Virus record (IMG/VR): IMGVR_UViG_3300037504_000387 | Coordinates: 1-23,188 of that record | Strand: one strand, 5' to 3' | From: a virus | DNA length: 23,188 bases | Shown: positions 1 through 7,936 of the stretch, piece after piece | Position numbering within the stretch: the stretch's first letter is position 1 | How the letters are laid out: the number at the start of each line of letters is the position of its first letter | The notes under the pieces: generated by a model | The model's input: the letters and a program-made list of their open reading frames with translations, nothing else | What the model was told of the DNA's origin: nothing | Databases searched by the model: none | Made by a program: the position numbers and the translations under genes

Positions 1-485
1 AAGTGCGAAAAGCCCGCCAGATGGCTACTCAGGATCTGGCGGGTCGCGCGCACCGCGCAGCGGAAAATGTTCTTGATAGTATCGGCCCCGCAGACCTTGA
101 GTCTGGCCGTATTGTGGAGAAAGACGAGGATGGCAACGTTACGAACGTCAAGATGTGGGGGCCGTCACTTCTCCAGAAAGTCACTGCTGTGGGCATCTTG
201 GCGGATAAGACGAAGACGTTGCAGGATCTCCAGGAGCAGCTGGCTATCGAGGCCGGGCAAGCGGACGCCATGCCGTTGCCGGCCGACGTCAATCAAGCCA
301 TCTCACAGATCGCCAGCAAGGTGAAACGCCTGCGGTTGCTGGACGTCCAGTTCGAGGACAAGCAGCCCGAATCGCTCACGGATAAGCTGCAAGACGAAGC
401 TATCCGCCAGGCCGTCAACGAAACCCCGGAACCCGAGCCGATCGAGGCCGAGTTTTCTGTGATCGATGACTTTGACGGAGACTAG
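1..485 (+). CDS. Putative terminase small subunit (5' end cut by window)
   Basis: The frame is open from the window edge to a TAG at 483-485. The first in-frame start-like codon is a GTG at position 3 with no room for a ribosome site, so the gene probably begins upstream. The visible 160 residues are soluble and mostly helical. Residues 53-82 (with the string AVGILADKT) resemble the 'GILxDK' helix often seen in phage small terminase-like DNA-binding proteins. The C-terminus is acidic. The stronger argument is position: it lies directly upstream of the large terminase gene, where the DNA-recognition subunit usually sits. The N-terminal DNA-binding part, if there is one, is outside the window. 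An unrelated small packaging or regulatory protein remains possible. Confidence 0.55.
   Translation, partial: VRKARQMATQDLAGRAHRAAENVLDSIGPADLESGRIVEKDEDGNVTNVKMWGPSLLQKVTAVGILADKTKTLQDLQEQLAIEAGQADAMPLPADVNQAISQIASKVKRLRLLDVQFEDKQPESLTDKLQDEAIRQAVNETPEPEPIEAEFSVIDDFDGD
477..480 (+). promoter_or_regulatory. Ribosome binding site that sets the TerL start
   Basis: GGAG lies 6 nt before the ATG at 487. The in-frame ATG at 466 has no comparable site and would only add seven residues inside the upstream gene, so 487 is preferred. Confidence 0.6.
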
Positions 486-486
486 T

Positions 487-2142
487 ATGTACGAAGAGGA
501 TGTTGATGGGCCGGTGTCCAGTCTATCTTATGAAGAAGCAGTAGACTTACTACACGAACTGGAAGCCCTTGAAACGATCTATCAAACCAACAAGATCGTT
601 ACCTACCGGCCGCTGAAGCGTTCGGATGATCAAGACTTCCACAAAGACGGGGGGAAATATGGAGTACGCCTGGTCCTTGGATCCAATCGATCGGGGAAGA
701 CTGTGGCCGGTGTATGTGAGGCCATCGCGCATTCACTGGGATACCGACCATGGCTCGATCCCAACGACCCCAGCTACATCGTCCGACTTACAGATGGAAA
801 TCCCATTCCAGTGCCCAATGTCGGACGAGTAATCGCACAGGATTTCGAGCAGTCTGTACGCCAGACGATCTGGCCGAAATACGAAGAGTGGGCACCGAAG
901 CACATGATCAAGAAGGTGGTGCGGTCGCCGCGAAAGGTACCGCAGGTGCTGCATTGGGCCAACGGCAGCATCACTTACTTCATGTCCAACGACCAGGACG
1001 ACATGGCTTTCGAGGGGCCTAACGGTCACTGGGTGTGGGCGGACGAGCCGATTGACTACAAAAAGTACGTTGGCTTGAAGCGAGGCCTCATCGACTACTC
1101 CGGCGAGATGTGGATGACCATGACGCCACTTGCTCAGCCGTGGATCGCCGACGTCATCATGGCGCGTGCTAACGAACCGAATTCGGGCGCGAAAACCTAC
1201 AAGTTCTCCGTGTGGGACAATTGTACGGAGAACGGCGGGTTCTTGACGCGAGGAGCTATCGAAGAGTTTCTCAGCGACCTGCGAGAAGACGAGTTGGAGG
1301 CCCGACTGCACGGCAACTTCTTACACCTCGCCGGCCGGGTATACAAAGAATGGGAGCCGAAGCCCCCGTTTTGGATCGATCCCTTTGATGTACCGAAGAC
1401 ATGGCCGCGAGTTTGCCTGGCAGACCCCCACACCCGGAAACCCATCGCGGTGGCGTGGCTGGCCATCACACCAGATGATCAGGTGTACGTCTACCGCACA
1501 TTGTTCAACCGCCAGCTAAAAACCGTGGACGACGTGTCGGACGCCATCAAGCGTTACGAGGGTTGGAACCAAGACCCGGACGGACGTTGGATCTGGTCGC
1601 ACGATGCGGAGCCGGTGGTGCATCGCATCATCGACTGGAGCGCGAACGAACAGGAACGAATTGCCGGGCTGAGCATCAAGCGCCGGTTCGGCGAAAACGG
1701 CCTGTACTTCGACGAAGCGCGCAAACAGAACGCGGCGGCCGGGTACGATGCAATCCATCGCGCGCTACAGATCGGAAACTACGAGTGGAGCGAGCCGCAG
1801 TTGGTGGTCTTTAACGACTGCACGGAGATGAAGCAGAACTTTGAACACTTCTGCTACGAGGAATACGGCAGCAACCGCCAGCGCGATCTGTACGGCGACA
1901 AAGAAGCAATGCGCAAGGTTCACGACGATTTCATCGACTTGCTGCGATATTACTTCCAGTCTGGGTTGAGCTACAAGATTCTCAAGGGCTTCATGCGGCA
2001 ACAGCAGCGCGAGTCCTCGGACGAATTTCATATTGGCAAGTTGCGGTTGCCAGAGGTTGAGCGACTGCGCCAGCGACAGGAGATCATGAATGGCAGACGT
2101 CTTGAAACAGACTCTCGGGGTATCCGTATCCCTAGACCGTAA
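487..2142 (+). CDS. terL: Terminase large subunit (packaging ATPase and nuclease)
   Basis: TerL docks on the portal, pumps DNA into the prohead with ATP, and cuts the concatemer. The 551-residue product shows both halves. The ATPase has a P-loop GSNRSGKT at 65-72, a Walker B-like WVWADEP at 182-188 with catalytic-type D186/E187, and a motif III-like MTMTP at 210-214. The RNase H-like nuclease region starts near 308, with candidate metal-binding acids D313 (in LADPH), D373 (in SHDAEP) and the D480/D481/D484 cluster before a C-terminal helix; these three assignments come from spacing and are tentative. Length is normal for the family. It starts 1 nt after the previous stop and overlaps the next gene by 53 nt. 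An alternative start at 466 is less likely. Confidence 0.95.
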   Translation: MYEEDVDGPVSSLSYEEAVDLLHELEALETIYQTNKIVTYRPLKRSDDQDFHKDGGKYGVRLVLGSNRSGKTVAGVCEAIAHSLGYRPWLDPNDPSYIVRLTDGNPIPVPNVGRVIAQDFEQSVRQTIWPKYEEWAPKHMIKKVVRSPRKVPQVLHWANGSITYFMSNDQDDMAFEGPNGHWVWADEPIDYKKYVGLKRGLIDYSGEMWMTMTPLAQPWIADVIMARANEPNSGAKTYKFSVWDNCTENGGFLTRGAIEEFLSDLREDELEARLHGNFLHLAGRVYKEWEPKPPFWIDPFDVPKTWPRVCLADPHTRKPIAVAWLAITPDDQVYVYRTLFNRQLKTVDDVSDAIKRYEGWNQDPDGRWIWSHDAEPVVHRIIDWSANEQERIAGLSIKRRFGENGLYFDEARKQNAAAGYDAIHRALQIGNYEWSEPQLVVFNDCTEMKQNFEHFCYEEYGSNRQRDLYGDKEAMRKVHDDFIDLLRYYFQSGLSYKILKGFMRQQQRESSDEFHIGKLRLPEVERLRQRQEIMNGRRLETDSRGIRIPRP

Positions 2143-2470
2143 CGGACGGACGATGTATGATCAACGTTTCTATGCTGAAGACGAGTCGTTCAGCGAAAGC
2201 ACGCACCAGCGTATTGTACTGGCCACGAATATGGCCTCGCCGAGCGAGGTGGACTTGAGCGGCGTCACGGCCACCCCGTCCGTTACGCAGGGTGGCACGT
2301 TGTTCTTGGAGGCTGACCGCGCCATCAGCGTGGCGGTCAATAACTCCAGTTATTTGTGGCCGCTGAGCGCAAACGGGGCGCTGTTGCTGACCGGAACGAT
2401 CACGCATCTTTACGTGCAGAATGAGTCTACCACGAACACGGCAACCGTTGAATTGGTGGTGACAGGCTAA
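2090..2470 (+). CDS. Small beta-rich protein homologous to the C-terminus of the 762-residue tailspike
   Basis: A 126-residue protein of unknown role between TerL and the portal. It starts inside the end of terL (53-nt overlap) behind AGGAG at 2078-2082, and its stop overlaps the portal start (TAATG). Composition suggests a small beta-sandwich: Thr/Ser/Val-rich, no Cys, no signal peptide or membrane segment. Motifs ESTH (36-39), LATN (44-47) and LYVQN (107-111) recur in the tailspike encoded at 9866-12154 (ESTH 681-684, LATN 689-692, LYVQN 743-747), with the same spacing between the first two motifs and the same distance from LYVQN to the C-terminus. The shared domain suggests a virion part or an assembly/trimerisation module, but this is inference. 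No better-known family was recognised. Confidence 0.75.
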   Translation: MADVLKQTLGVSVSLDRNGRTMYDQRFYAEDESFSESTHQRIVLATNMASPSEVDLSGVTATPSVTQGGTLFLEADRAISVAVNNSSYLWPLSANGALLLTGTITHLYVQNESTTNTATVELVVTG

Positions 2471-4797
2471 TGCTGAAACTTAGTGATAACTTCAAGAAGG
2501 AACGCGGCAAGAAGTTACTGGAGGCCATCGCCCAGGACATCCGCGACCGCCAGCCGCGCATGCACAAGTTGACGATGCTGCGCGCGCTGTTCTACGGTGA
2601 GCGCGATGACTATATCGACGAGCCGTGGGAGGGGGCCAGCAATCTGCATCTGCCGGTGATCACCGAAAAGATCGAAGGTACGGTGCCGAAGCTGATCAAC
2701 GCCTTTTGGGGCACAGAACCAATTGTCCATGTGCGCCGGGTTGCCGAAGACTTCATGCCAGAGGAAACGAACCACGCCGAGTTGTACTTGAATTGGGGAC
2801 TAGAATCCGACATCCCGCATATGTACGACACAACGGAAAACTGGTTCCGTAACTGCTTGCTCGACGGCGTAGCGACGCTGAAGACCGTGTGGCGGCAAAA
2901 GTGGCGCAAGACGGTCGACGTGATGCAGATCAAACGCATGTGGGACGTCGACGAGATTGACCACACTGGCGAGCAGGTGCGCCAGCCGCGCCCGAAAACT
3001 TGGCTCGACATTCTGGTGGAGATTTTCGGCAAGCCCGACAATCTTTCGCGCGCCCTCGTGGACTACGACGAGAAAGAGAGCCCGGACGAATCGGGCGGCG
3101 TGGTCGGCGGCGAGTACGAGGTGGACTTTCTGGAGGACCGCCGCCAGCTGACAGCCAAGGTGCACATCGAAGACAGCGAGTTCGTCGACGAGGTGACGGT
3201 GCGCGTCTTCCGCGATTCGCTGATTCAGGACGGCCCGGCAGTGGATCTGCTGGAGTTCGAGGACATTATCGTGCCGTTCCGTACCCGCGACATCCAGAGT
3301 GCATCGCGTGTCACGCAGCAGTACTGGTTGACGCCGGATGAAATTAAAGACTTGGTGGATAAGGGCGAGTGGGATCTTAGTGAGGAAGACCTCGACTACT
3401 TGATGACTCGCAACGCGGTGCGGATGGAGGAGAACGAAGAGAACGACTTCCTGAAGCGGCAGAAAGATCATATCACTGGAGAGGGCACGCGCGATGTCGC
3501 CGACATCAGGATTAAGCTGCCGCAAAACTATCGCACGTACGATCCGAACAAGCTGCTGATCTACGAGATCCACATCCGCGACGACGTACACGGCGACGGT
3601 TCCGAAGTGGATGTTGTCTACCACATCCCGTACGATTTGTGCAAGATCGCCGGCGTAGCGTATCTGGACGAGATTTCCCCCAGTGGTAAGCGCCCGTTCG
3701 TGACGATCAAGTACCTGCCGATCTCGGATCGTTGGTACGCTTATGGCATGGCGGACCTGCTGTACGACATCAACCTGGAAGTCAACAACGTCCTGAACAG
3801 CGTCAACAACGCCCAGGAGTTGATCAACAATCCGTTCTTCTTCTATGTGCCGGCGGCTACGGCTGTGGACCCACAGATCCTGACCGGGGTCAAACCGGGC
3901 CAGGGTATTCCGATTCAGGATCCTAATGGTGTGGTGTTTCCACGGTTCGCGCAGGAACCGCTGGCGAACTTGTCGGCCATGGATTCGCTACTGTTGTTTG
4001 CGGACCGCATGACGATCAGTCCGATGATGGCCGGATCGCCTCAGGTGCGGAACGCGCCGCGCACCGCCAAGGGCACGCTGGCGCTGCTGAGCGAAGGTAA
4101 TGTGCGCACCGACGTCATGGTGACGCGTTTCCAGAAGACAGGCTGGGCGGAACTCATGCATCTGCTCATGGGCCTGTATCAGCGGTGGACGCCAGATGAG
4201 AAATGGTACTACGTCACCGGCCAGGAGCATCCGCGCCGCGTGCGGCCGGCTGACATTCGCGGCCGGTTCGAGTACAGTTTCACCGGCAACACCGTCAACA
4301 CGAACCGTGAGGTGCTGCGCGGCCTGGCTCAGGTGCGGTACAACACGATCATGACCCACCCGGACATGGCCCAGGATCCGTTTGCGCGCCGGGAGGCGTT
4401 GCGCGACTTCCTGCGGCACTGGAGTGAGGGCGTGGACATCGATCGTCTGATCCCGAAGATGCCGGGCATGGGTGCCTACAGCCATCCGCCGATGACGCAG
4501 AAGGATGAGAACCAGGCGCTAGCCATGGGTATTCCGGTGGATGTGCTGCCGACGGATAATGATGCCGAGCATCTGCAAGAGATGGAGAAGTTCGAGCGCA
4601 CCGCCGGCTTCGAGGCCATGACGACTGACGCGGCTTCGATCTATGCGATGCACAAGCGCCAGCACGTACAGCAGTTGCAGAGCAAGATGGCGCAGCAGGA
4701 AATGCAGCAAGCCCCCGGGCAGGGCAACAACGTCCCGGAAGGCCGCATGCTAAATGAAGGTACGGATTTGGATGCATTGGAGGGCGGCGTGCAGTAA
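2470..4797 (+). CDS. Portal protein
   Basis: The portal is the dodecameric ring at the unique capsid vertex through which DNA is packaged and ejected. At 775 residues it is in the range of large podovirus (P22-like) portals. Supporting signatures are the PWEGASN segment at 52-58 followed by a helix ending in a conserved-looking FWGTEP (79-84), the long central region around 420-460 with YGMADLLYDINLEVNN and an Asn-rich helix, and an RTAKGTLALLSEG-type stretch near 525-540. The C-terminal ~60 residues are Gln/Met-rich and helical, like a barrel or crown tail. The start overlaps the previous stop by 1 nt, so translation is probably coupled. The gene follows TerL, as expected. Family assignment rests on reading these motifs, not on a search. 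Confidence 0.9.
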   Translation: MLKLSDNFKKERGKKLLEAIAQDIRDRQPRMHKLTMLRALFYGERDDYIDEPWEGASNLHLPVITEKIEGTVPKLINAFWGTEPIVHVRRVAEDFMPEETNHAELYLNWGLESDIPHMYDTTENWFRNCLLDGVATLKTVWRQKWRKTVDVMQIKRMWDVDEIDHTGEQVRQPRPKTWLDILVEIFGKPDNLSRALVDYDEKESPDESGGVVGGEYEVDFLEDRRQLTAKVHIEDSEFVDEVTVRVFRDSLIQDGPAVDLLEFEDIIVPFRTRDIQSASRVTQQYWLTPDEIKDLVDKGEWDLSEEDLDYLMTRNAVRMEENEENDFLKRQKDHITGEGTRDVADIRIKLPQNYRTYDPNKLLIYEIHIRDDVHGDGSEVDVVYHIPYDLCKIAGVAYLDEISPSGKRPFVTIKYLPISDRWYAYGMADLLYDINLEVNNVLNSVNNAQELINNPFFFYVPAATAVDPQILTGVKPGQGIPIQDPNGVVFPRFAQEPLANLSAMDSLLLFADRMTISPMMAGSPQVRNAPRTAKGTLALLSEGNVRTDVMVTRFQKTGWAELMHLLMGLYQRWTPDEKWYYVTGQEHPRRVRPADIRGRFEYSFTGNTVNTNREVLRGLAQVRYNTIMTHPDMAQDPFARREALRDFLRHWSEGVDIDRLIPKMPGMGAYSHPPMTQKDENQALAMGIPVDVLPTDNDAEHLQEMEKFERTAGFEAMTTDAASIYAMHKRQHVQQLQSKMAQQEMQQAPGQGNNVPEGRMLNEGTDLDALEGGVQ

Positions 4798-4841
4798 ACT
4801 AATATATTCACGTAGCCAGTATTTGTTAAACCCAAACCCTT

Positions 4842-4876
4842 CTCCGAGTCTCGCAGAACCGATGCGTTATTCGGAG
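4842..4876 (+). promoter_or_regulatory. RNA hairpin upstream of the scaffold gene
   Basis: CTCCGAGT (4842-4849) pairs with ATTCGGAG (4869-4876), 8 bp including one G-U pair. Then comes a 2x2 internal loop (CT/TT), a 4-bp CGCA/TGCG stem and a 7-nt loop (4856-4862). No U-tract follows, so it is not a normal intrinsic terminator. The shape, a stem with an internal loop just before a strong ribosome site, recalls RNase III processing hairpins between T7 late genes; that function is inferred. Confidence 0.5.
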
Positions 4877-4877
4877 C

Positions 4878-4885
4878 GGAGGAGG
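4878..4885 (+). promoter_or_regulatory. Strong ribosome binding site of the scaffold gene
   Basis: GGAGGAGG offers two overlapping anti-Shine-Dalgarno matches 4-7 nt before the ATG at 4890, directly after the hairpin. It is among the strongest sites in the window and fits a highly expressed scaffold. Confidence 0.7.
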
Positions 4886-4889
4886 AATC

Positions 4890-5762
4890 ATGCCTGATAG
4901 GCTGGATAACCTAAAGGACGTAGAGCCGGATTCGTCCACCGGGCACGAAGACAATCACGACAGCGGACTGGGTGCTAGCCCCGATCCCGGTTCCGGTCCG
5001 GGTGACAAAACCGGTGAGGGCAAAGGCGACCAGGACAAAAGCGGTCGTACTGTCGACAATGTTCGTGGCGAGCTAAACCGCAAGCTGGAGCAGCAGCGCG
5101 AGTACTTCACCGGAGTCGTTTCGTCTCTGGAGCAGAAGATCGAGCGGCTGGTCGAAGCGCGCGGGGGCGGCGAGCCCGAGAAGCCGAAGTCTGCCAACAG
5201 TCTCGATGACTTGTCTGTGGCCGATCTTCGTAATCTCCGACCTCAGGTACCGGAGGAGCAGCGCGAGACGTTTGAGGCGTATCTGCGCGAGCGGGAGATT
5301 AAGGAGGAGGTGCAGTCTCAGGTCCAGCAGTACCAGAGCCAGCAGTCCTTCCAGCAGCAGGAGGCCGACGCTAACAAGCAGGCCGTATCGCGCTGGCCGG
5401 ATCTAAAGGACAAATCTTCTACGCTTTACGGCAAGACGAACGAGATTCTACAGCGTATGGGCAAAGCAGCGGATGAAAATCCTCGGGCTGTGCTGGATGC
5501 CGCCAACGAGGCCGGTATCGAGCTAGGCTTGAGTCCGCGCAGTTTTCACCAGCCCAAGGTCACCGGTGCGCGGCACACGGCCCCTGGCGGAAGCGCCCCG
5601 CCGCCCGGTGAGCAGCCGAATGTTGATCAGTCCCGGCTGGACGAGATCGCCAAGGGTCTTGGTGATGCGTTCAAGGGGGGTAAGATCAGCGATGAGGCTA
5701 TGGAGCGTATTCGTGAAAACACTGCCTTGTACCGACAGAATGTCGACAAGTTGCTGAAGTAA
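4890..5762 (+). CDS. Scaffolding-like capsid assembly protein
   Basis: A 290-residue, highly charged protein between portal and capsid genes, the usual place for the internal scaffold that guides coat assembly and then leaves. Residues 1-50 are Asp/Gly/Ser/Pro-rich and look disordered. About 55-95 and 105-165 are Glu/Gln/Arg-rich and read as coiled coil (many Gln near 140-160). A Pro/Gly-rich linker lies around 220-245. The last ~27 residues form a charged amphipathic helix ending KLLK, like the C-terminal coat-binding helix of known scaffolds. There are no Cys, no membrane segment and no protease motif. Sequence families of scaffolds diverge quickly, so the assignment rests on composition and position. 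Confidence 0.75.
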   Translation: MPDRLDNLKDVEPDSSTGHEDNHDSGLGASPDPGSGPGDKTGEGKGDQDKSGRTVDNVRGELNRKLEQQREYFTGVVSSLEQKIERLVEARGGGEPEKPKSANSLDDLSVADLRNLRPQVPEEQRETFEAYLREREIKEEVQSQVQQYQSQQSFQQQEADANKQAVSRWPDLKDKSSTLYGKTNEILQRMGKAADENPRAVLDAANEAGIELGLSPRSFHQPKVTGARHTAPGGSAPPPGEQPNVDQSRLDEIAKGLGDAFKGGKISDEAMERIRENTALYRQNVDKLLK

Positions 5763-5772
5763 GGAGATTATA

Positions 5773-6423
5773 ATGGCTGAGTACCGTAAGAAGGACGAGA
5801 TCGAGCAGGAGAATTCGGAACTGAAGAGCCAGATCGAGACGCTTCGTGAGGAGCGTTCCGAGTTGCTTGGTTCCTTGAATTCCTTGACCGAACGAGTTGA
5901 CGAGATGTCCAATCAGATGCAAGCTACTCGCGAATCGGATGGCGTCTATGATCCCGAGCCGGATCTGGTGTATGATCCGTTCGACGAGCAGAATCCTCAC
6001 GCGATTCGCAATCATCCTGAAGGTTGGGTGTTGTCCTGGAAGAATCCCGACTATCGCGCTCACCGAGGTTGGCGTGGGTGGGTTCCTGTTGAGCATGATG
6101 ATGAGATTGGCCAGAACCTGTCGAATTATCTGCAAGACCCGCCGACGCGCATGGAAGGTATGGCTCAGGTCGATAACTACGTGCGGCGTGGAACTGATTC
6201 TATTCTGTGTAAGATTCCCAAGGATATTTGGGATGCGCGCCAGCGCAAACGTACGCAGAATGCGAAGCAGCGATTCCGCGCCACGCAGCAGGCCGATAAC
6301 AGCCGGAGTTCCAAATACACAACCTACGGGGAGGGGGCAGTTGAGCGAAAATCCGGGGCCGACCCAATGGAATCGGGGGAACCAACCCCCATGGCGCGGA
6401 CGCCTTTGCTCCGCAACGACTAA
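5773..6423 (+). CDS. Unrecognised coiled-coil / Trp-rich protein of the capsid block
   Basis: A 216-residue protein behind AAGGAG (5761-5766), which overlaps the stop codon of the scaffold gene. Residues ~5-55 form a clear heptad-like coiled coil rich in Glu/Leu. Residues ~60-75 repeat YDPEPD/YDPFDE. Then comes a compact Trp-rich segment (about 84-104, containing GWVLSW and GWRGWVPV), followed by a basic helical tail and a low-complexity C-terminus. I do not recognise the family. Its position between scaffold-like and decoration/capsid genes suggests a head assembly or head-stabilising role, for example a second scaffold or a capsid-scaffold adaptor. There are no enzymatic motifs, signal peptide or membrane segment. 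Confidence 0.7.
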   Translation: MAEYRKKDEIEQENSELKSQIETLREERSELLGSLNSLTERVDEMSNQMQATRESDGVYDPEPDLVYDPFDEQNPHAIRNHPEGWVLSWKNPDYRAHRGWRGWVPVEHDDEIGQNLSNYLQDPPTRMEGMAQVDNYVRRGTDSILCKIPKDIWDARQRKRTQNAKQRFRATQQADNSRSSKYTTYGEGAVERKSGADPMESGEPTPMARTPLLRND

Positions 6424-6425
6424 TT

Positions 6426-6430
6426 GGAGG
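6426..6430 (+). promoter_or_regulatory. Ribosome binding site that sets the start at 6436
   Basis: GGAGG lies 5 nt before the ATG at 6436. The frame could also be read from a TTG at 6424, but that codon overlaps this site and has none of its own. Confidence 0.65.
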
Positions 6431-6435
6431 CCAAG

Positions 6436-6999
6436 ATGTCGAATGTCGACTCCCAGCTTGGGCTTCGTCCACTGAAGTCCAAGTACGGCACGGTCCCGCA
6501 GGTCGGCTGGTACACCCGTTCGGTTACCGGTGTCCTGTACGAGGGCCAGATCGTCTACCAGTCCGAGGTCGGTCCGCGTGCCTACAACGGCACCACGGCT
6601 GATACTGAGAATTCCATCATCGGTGTCACGGCAGCTTATTGCAAGGCCAGTGATACCGAGATCCCGGTGTACGATGACATCGAGCAGCTGTATGAGGTGC
6701 AGGCCGACGGTAACGCGATCAGCACCTCCACTCTCGTACTCATCTCCACCGGGCGATACTGTAATCTTGTTTCGCTGACCGACGGCAACACGCTGACCGG
6801 CCAGTCCAAGATCGAGCTGGACACCAGCGAGGTCACTTCGGTTCGTGCCGAGCATGACGTCGTGCAGCTGGTGGGTCTGAGTTCGGATCCGAACAACGAT
6901 TACACGTCCGCTAACGAGAAGTGGGTTGTGAAGCTCGCTCATAACGTTGGGCTGTTTGTCAACAACCGGACCGTGGTCAACATCACGGCCACCGGGTAA
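6436..6999 (+). CDS. Putative capsid decoration / head stabilisation protein
   Basis: A 187-residue beta-rich protein immediately upstream of the major capsid gene. The N-terminus (SQLGLRPLKSKYG) resembles the 'GLRPxxxxxG' opening of small head proteins commonly encoded next to capsid genes in marine and other environmental phages. The rest alternates short hydrophobic strands with Gly/Thr/Ser/Asp turns. Only two Cys are present, and there is no signal peptide or membrane segment. Such proteins often sit on or between hexamers and stiffen the shell. Gene order and composition support a structural role; the decoration assignment is a moderate inference, and it could instead be a head-fibre or completion protein. 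Confidence 0.65.
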   Translation: MSNVDSQLGLRPLKSKYGTVPQVGWYTRSVTGVLYEGQIVYQSEVGPRAYNGTTADTENSIIGVTAAYCKASDTEIPVYDDIEQLYEVQADGNAISTSTLVLISTGRYCNLVSLTDGNTLTGQSKIELDTSEVTSVRAEHDVVQLVGLSSDPNNDYTSANEKWVVKLAHNVGLFVNNRTVVNITATG

Positions 7000-7011
7000 T
7001 GGAGGTGTACA

Positions 7012-7926
7012 ATGGCTAGTGCCGGTAGTCTGATGATGCGCCAGCGGTATACCGACCAGTTTGTTGACCGCCTGGCGTTCCTGGATGAGCTTATGTTTGA
7101 GCGGTTCGACGCTCCTTCGCTCACTTATCCCATGTCTTTTAACGTTCGTACGTCCAGTCGTGCTTACGAGGAGATCACGGGCCTGACCGGGTTCGGGACT
7201 TTCTCGCAGAAGAACGAGGGTAGCGGTATCGAGTACGATACCCTGCTCCAGGGCTACGATAAGCGGTTCTCCCACGTCACGTTTGCCAAGGGCTTCCAGA
7301 TTTCCTTCGAGACGATGGATGACGATCTGGATGGTGCCCTGACGAATGCCGGTCCCGCGCTGGCGCGCGCCGCGCGCGTGTCCATCGAGACTTATATTTG
7401 GAACGTGATCAACGGGGGCTTCGACTCTACTACCACGCCGGACGGCATGTACCTGTTCGACACCGATCACCCGCTGGTCGGCGGCGGCACGTACGACAAT
7501 CTGATTTCCGGTGACCTGTCGCAGGCCAACCTGGAGTCTGCTGTCAACCTGATGGACAAGATGGTCGACGACCGTTCTCTGCCCATCGAGATGTCGGCCC
7601 ATAACTTGCTCATCCCCGTGGATCTGAAGTGGCTCGCCTACGAGATCCTGCGGAGCGAGTTGCGCCACAACACTGCCAACAACGCGGTGAACTCTCTCAA
7701 CCAGCATCCTATGGAGATTCTTCAGTCGAAGTACCTGACGGGCGACGACGACTGGTTCCTCCACGGTCCGCCGGAGGAGACTCGCGTGCTTGTGTACTGG
7801 CGCATGGAGCCTGTCACCGACCACACGCTGGATTTCGACACCGGCAACTGGAAGTCCAAGATGACTTACCGGCTGTCCGTTGGTGCCGCTGACTGGCGCG
7901 GTTGGATCGGAGGCCAGGGAGCTTAA
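7012..7926 (+). CDS. Major capsid protein (Mu gpT / HK97-fold type)
   Basis: This 304-residue protein should form the icosahedral shell. It follows scaffold-like and decoration-like genes and has a strong GGAGG (7001-7005) 6 nt before the ATG. The family signal is the stretch around 148-157 (LFDTDHPLVG), typical of Mu gpT-like major head subunits, and a preceding helical region (~105-135) like the HK97 spine helix. The C-terminal part (about 255-304) is strand-rich with WRMEP and WRGWIGG. There is no N-terminal protease-processed region, consistent with a separate scaffold protein. Size matches this coat class (about 300 residues). In this gene and the two before it, the codons TTA, CTA and TCA are absent, as expected for a highly expressed protein. 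Confidence 0.88.
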   Translation: MASAGSLMMRQRYTDQFVDRLAFLDELMFERFDAPSLTYPMSFNVRTSSRAYEEITGLTGFGTFSQKNEGSGIEYDTLLQGYDKRFSHVTFAKGFQISFETMDDDLDGALTNAGPALARAARVSIETYIWNVINGGFDSTTTPDGMYLFDTDHPLVGGGTYDNLISGDLSQANLESAVNLMDKMVDDRSLPIEMSAHNLLIPVDLKWLAYEILRSELRHNTANNAVNSLNQHPMEILQSKYLTGDDDWFLHGPPEETRVLVYWRMEPVTDHTLDFDTGNWKSKMTYRLSVGAADWRGWIGGQGA

Positions 7927-7931
7927 GGAGG
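7925..7931 (+). promoter_or_regulatory. Ribosome binding site that sets the start at 7937
   Basis: AAGGAGG lies 5 nt before the ATG at 7937 and overlaps the capsid stop codon (7924-7926). The same frame is open back to 7880, but that would overlap the capsid gene and has no site. Confidence 0.7.
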
Positions 7932-7936
7932 CTGTT

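Larger units (their letters stand above)
4798..4889 (+). other. Intergenic leader of the capsid block
   Basis: At 92 nt this is the longest gap in the window. Its 5' part is A/T-rich, the middle holds a folded hairpin, and the 3' end carries a very strong ribosome site. No convincing bacterial -35/-10 pair was found. It is the natural place for a promoter or an mRNA processing site that raises scaffold and capsid expression. Confidence 0.5.

Noticed and set aside
4800-4822. TAATATATTCACG-like string resembling a T7-type RNA polymerase promoter
   Set aside because: Only TAATA and TCAC match, and only with a gap. No second copy was found in the window and no phage RNA polymerase gene is visible.
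5897-6475. + strand frame of 192 codons overlapping the coiled-coil gene
   Set aside because: Arg/Ser/Cys/Trp-rich shadow in a different frame; no ribosome site, and it crosses into the next gene.
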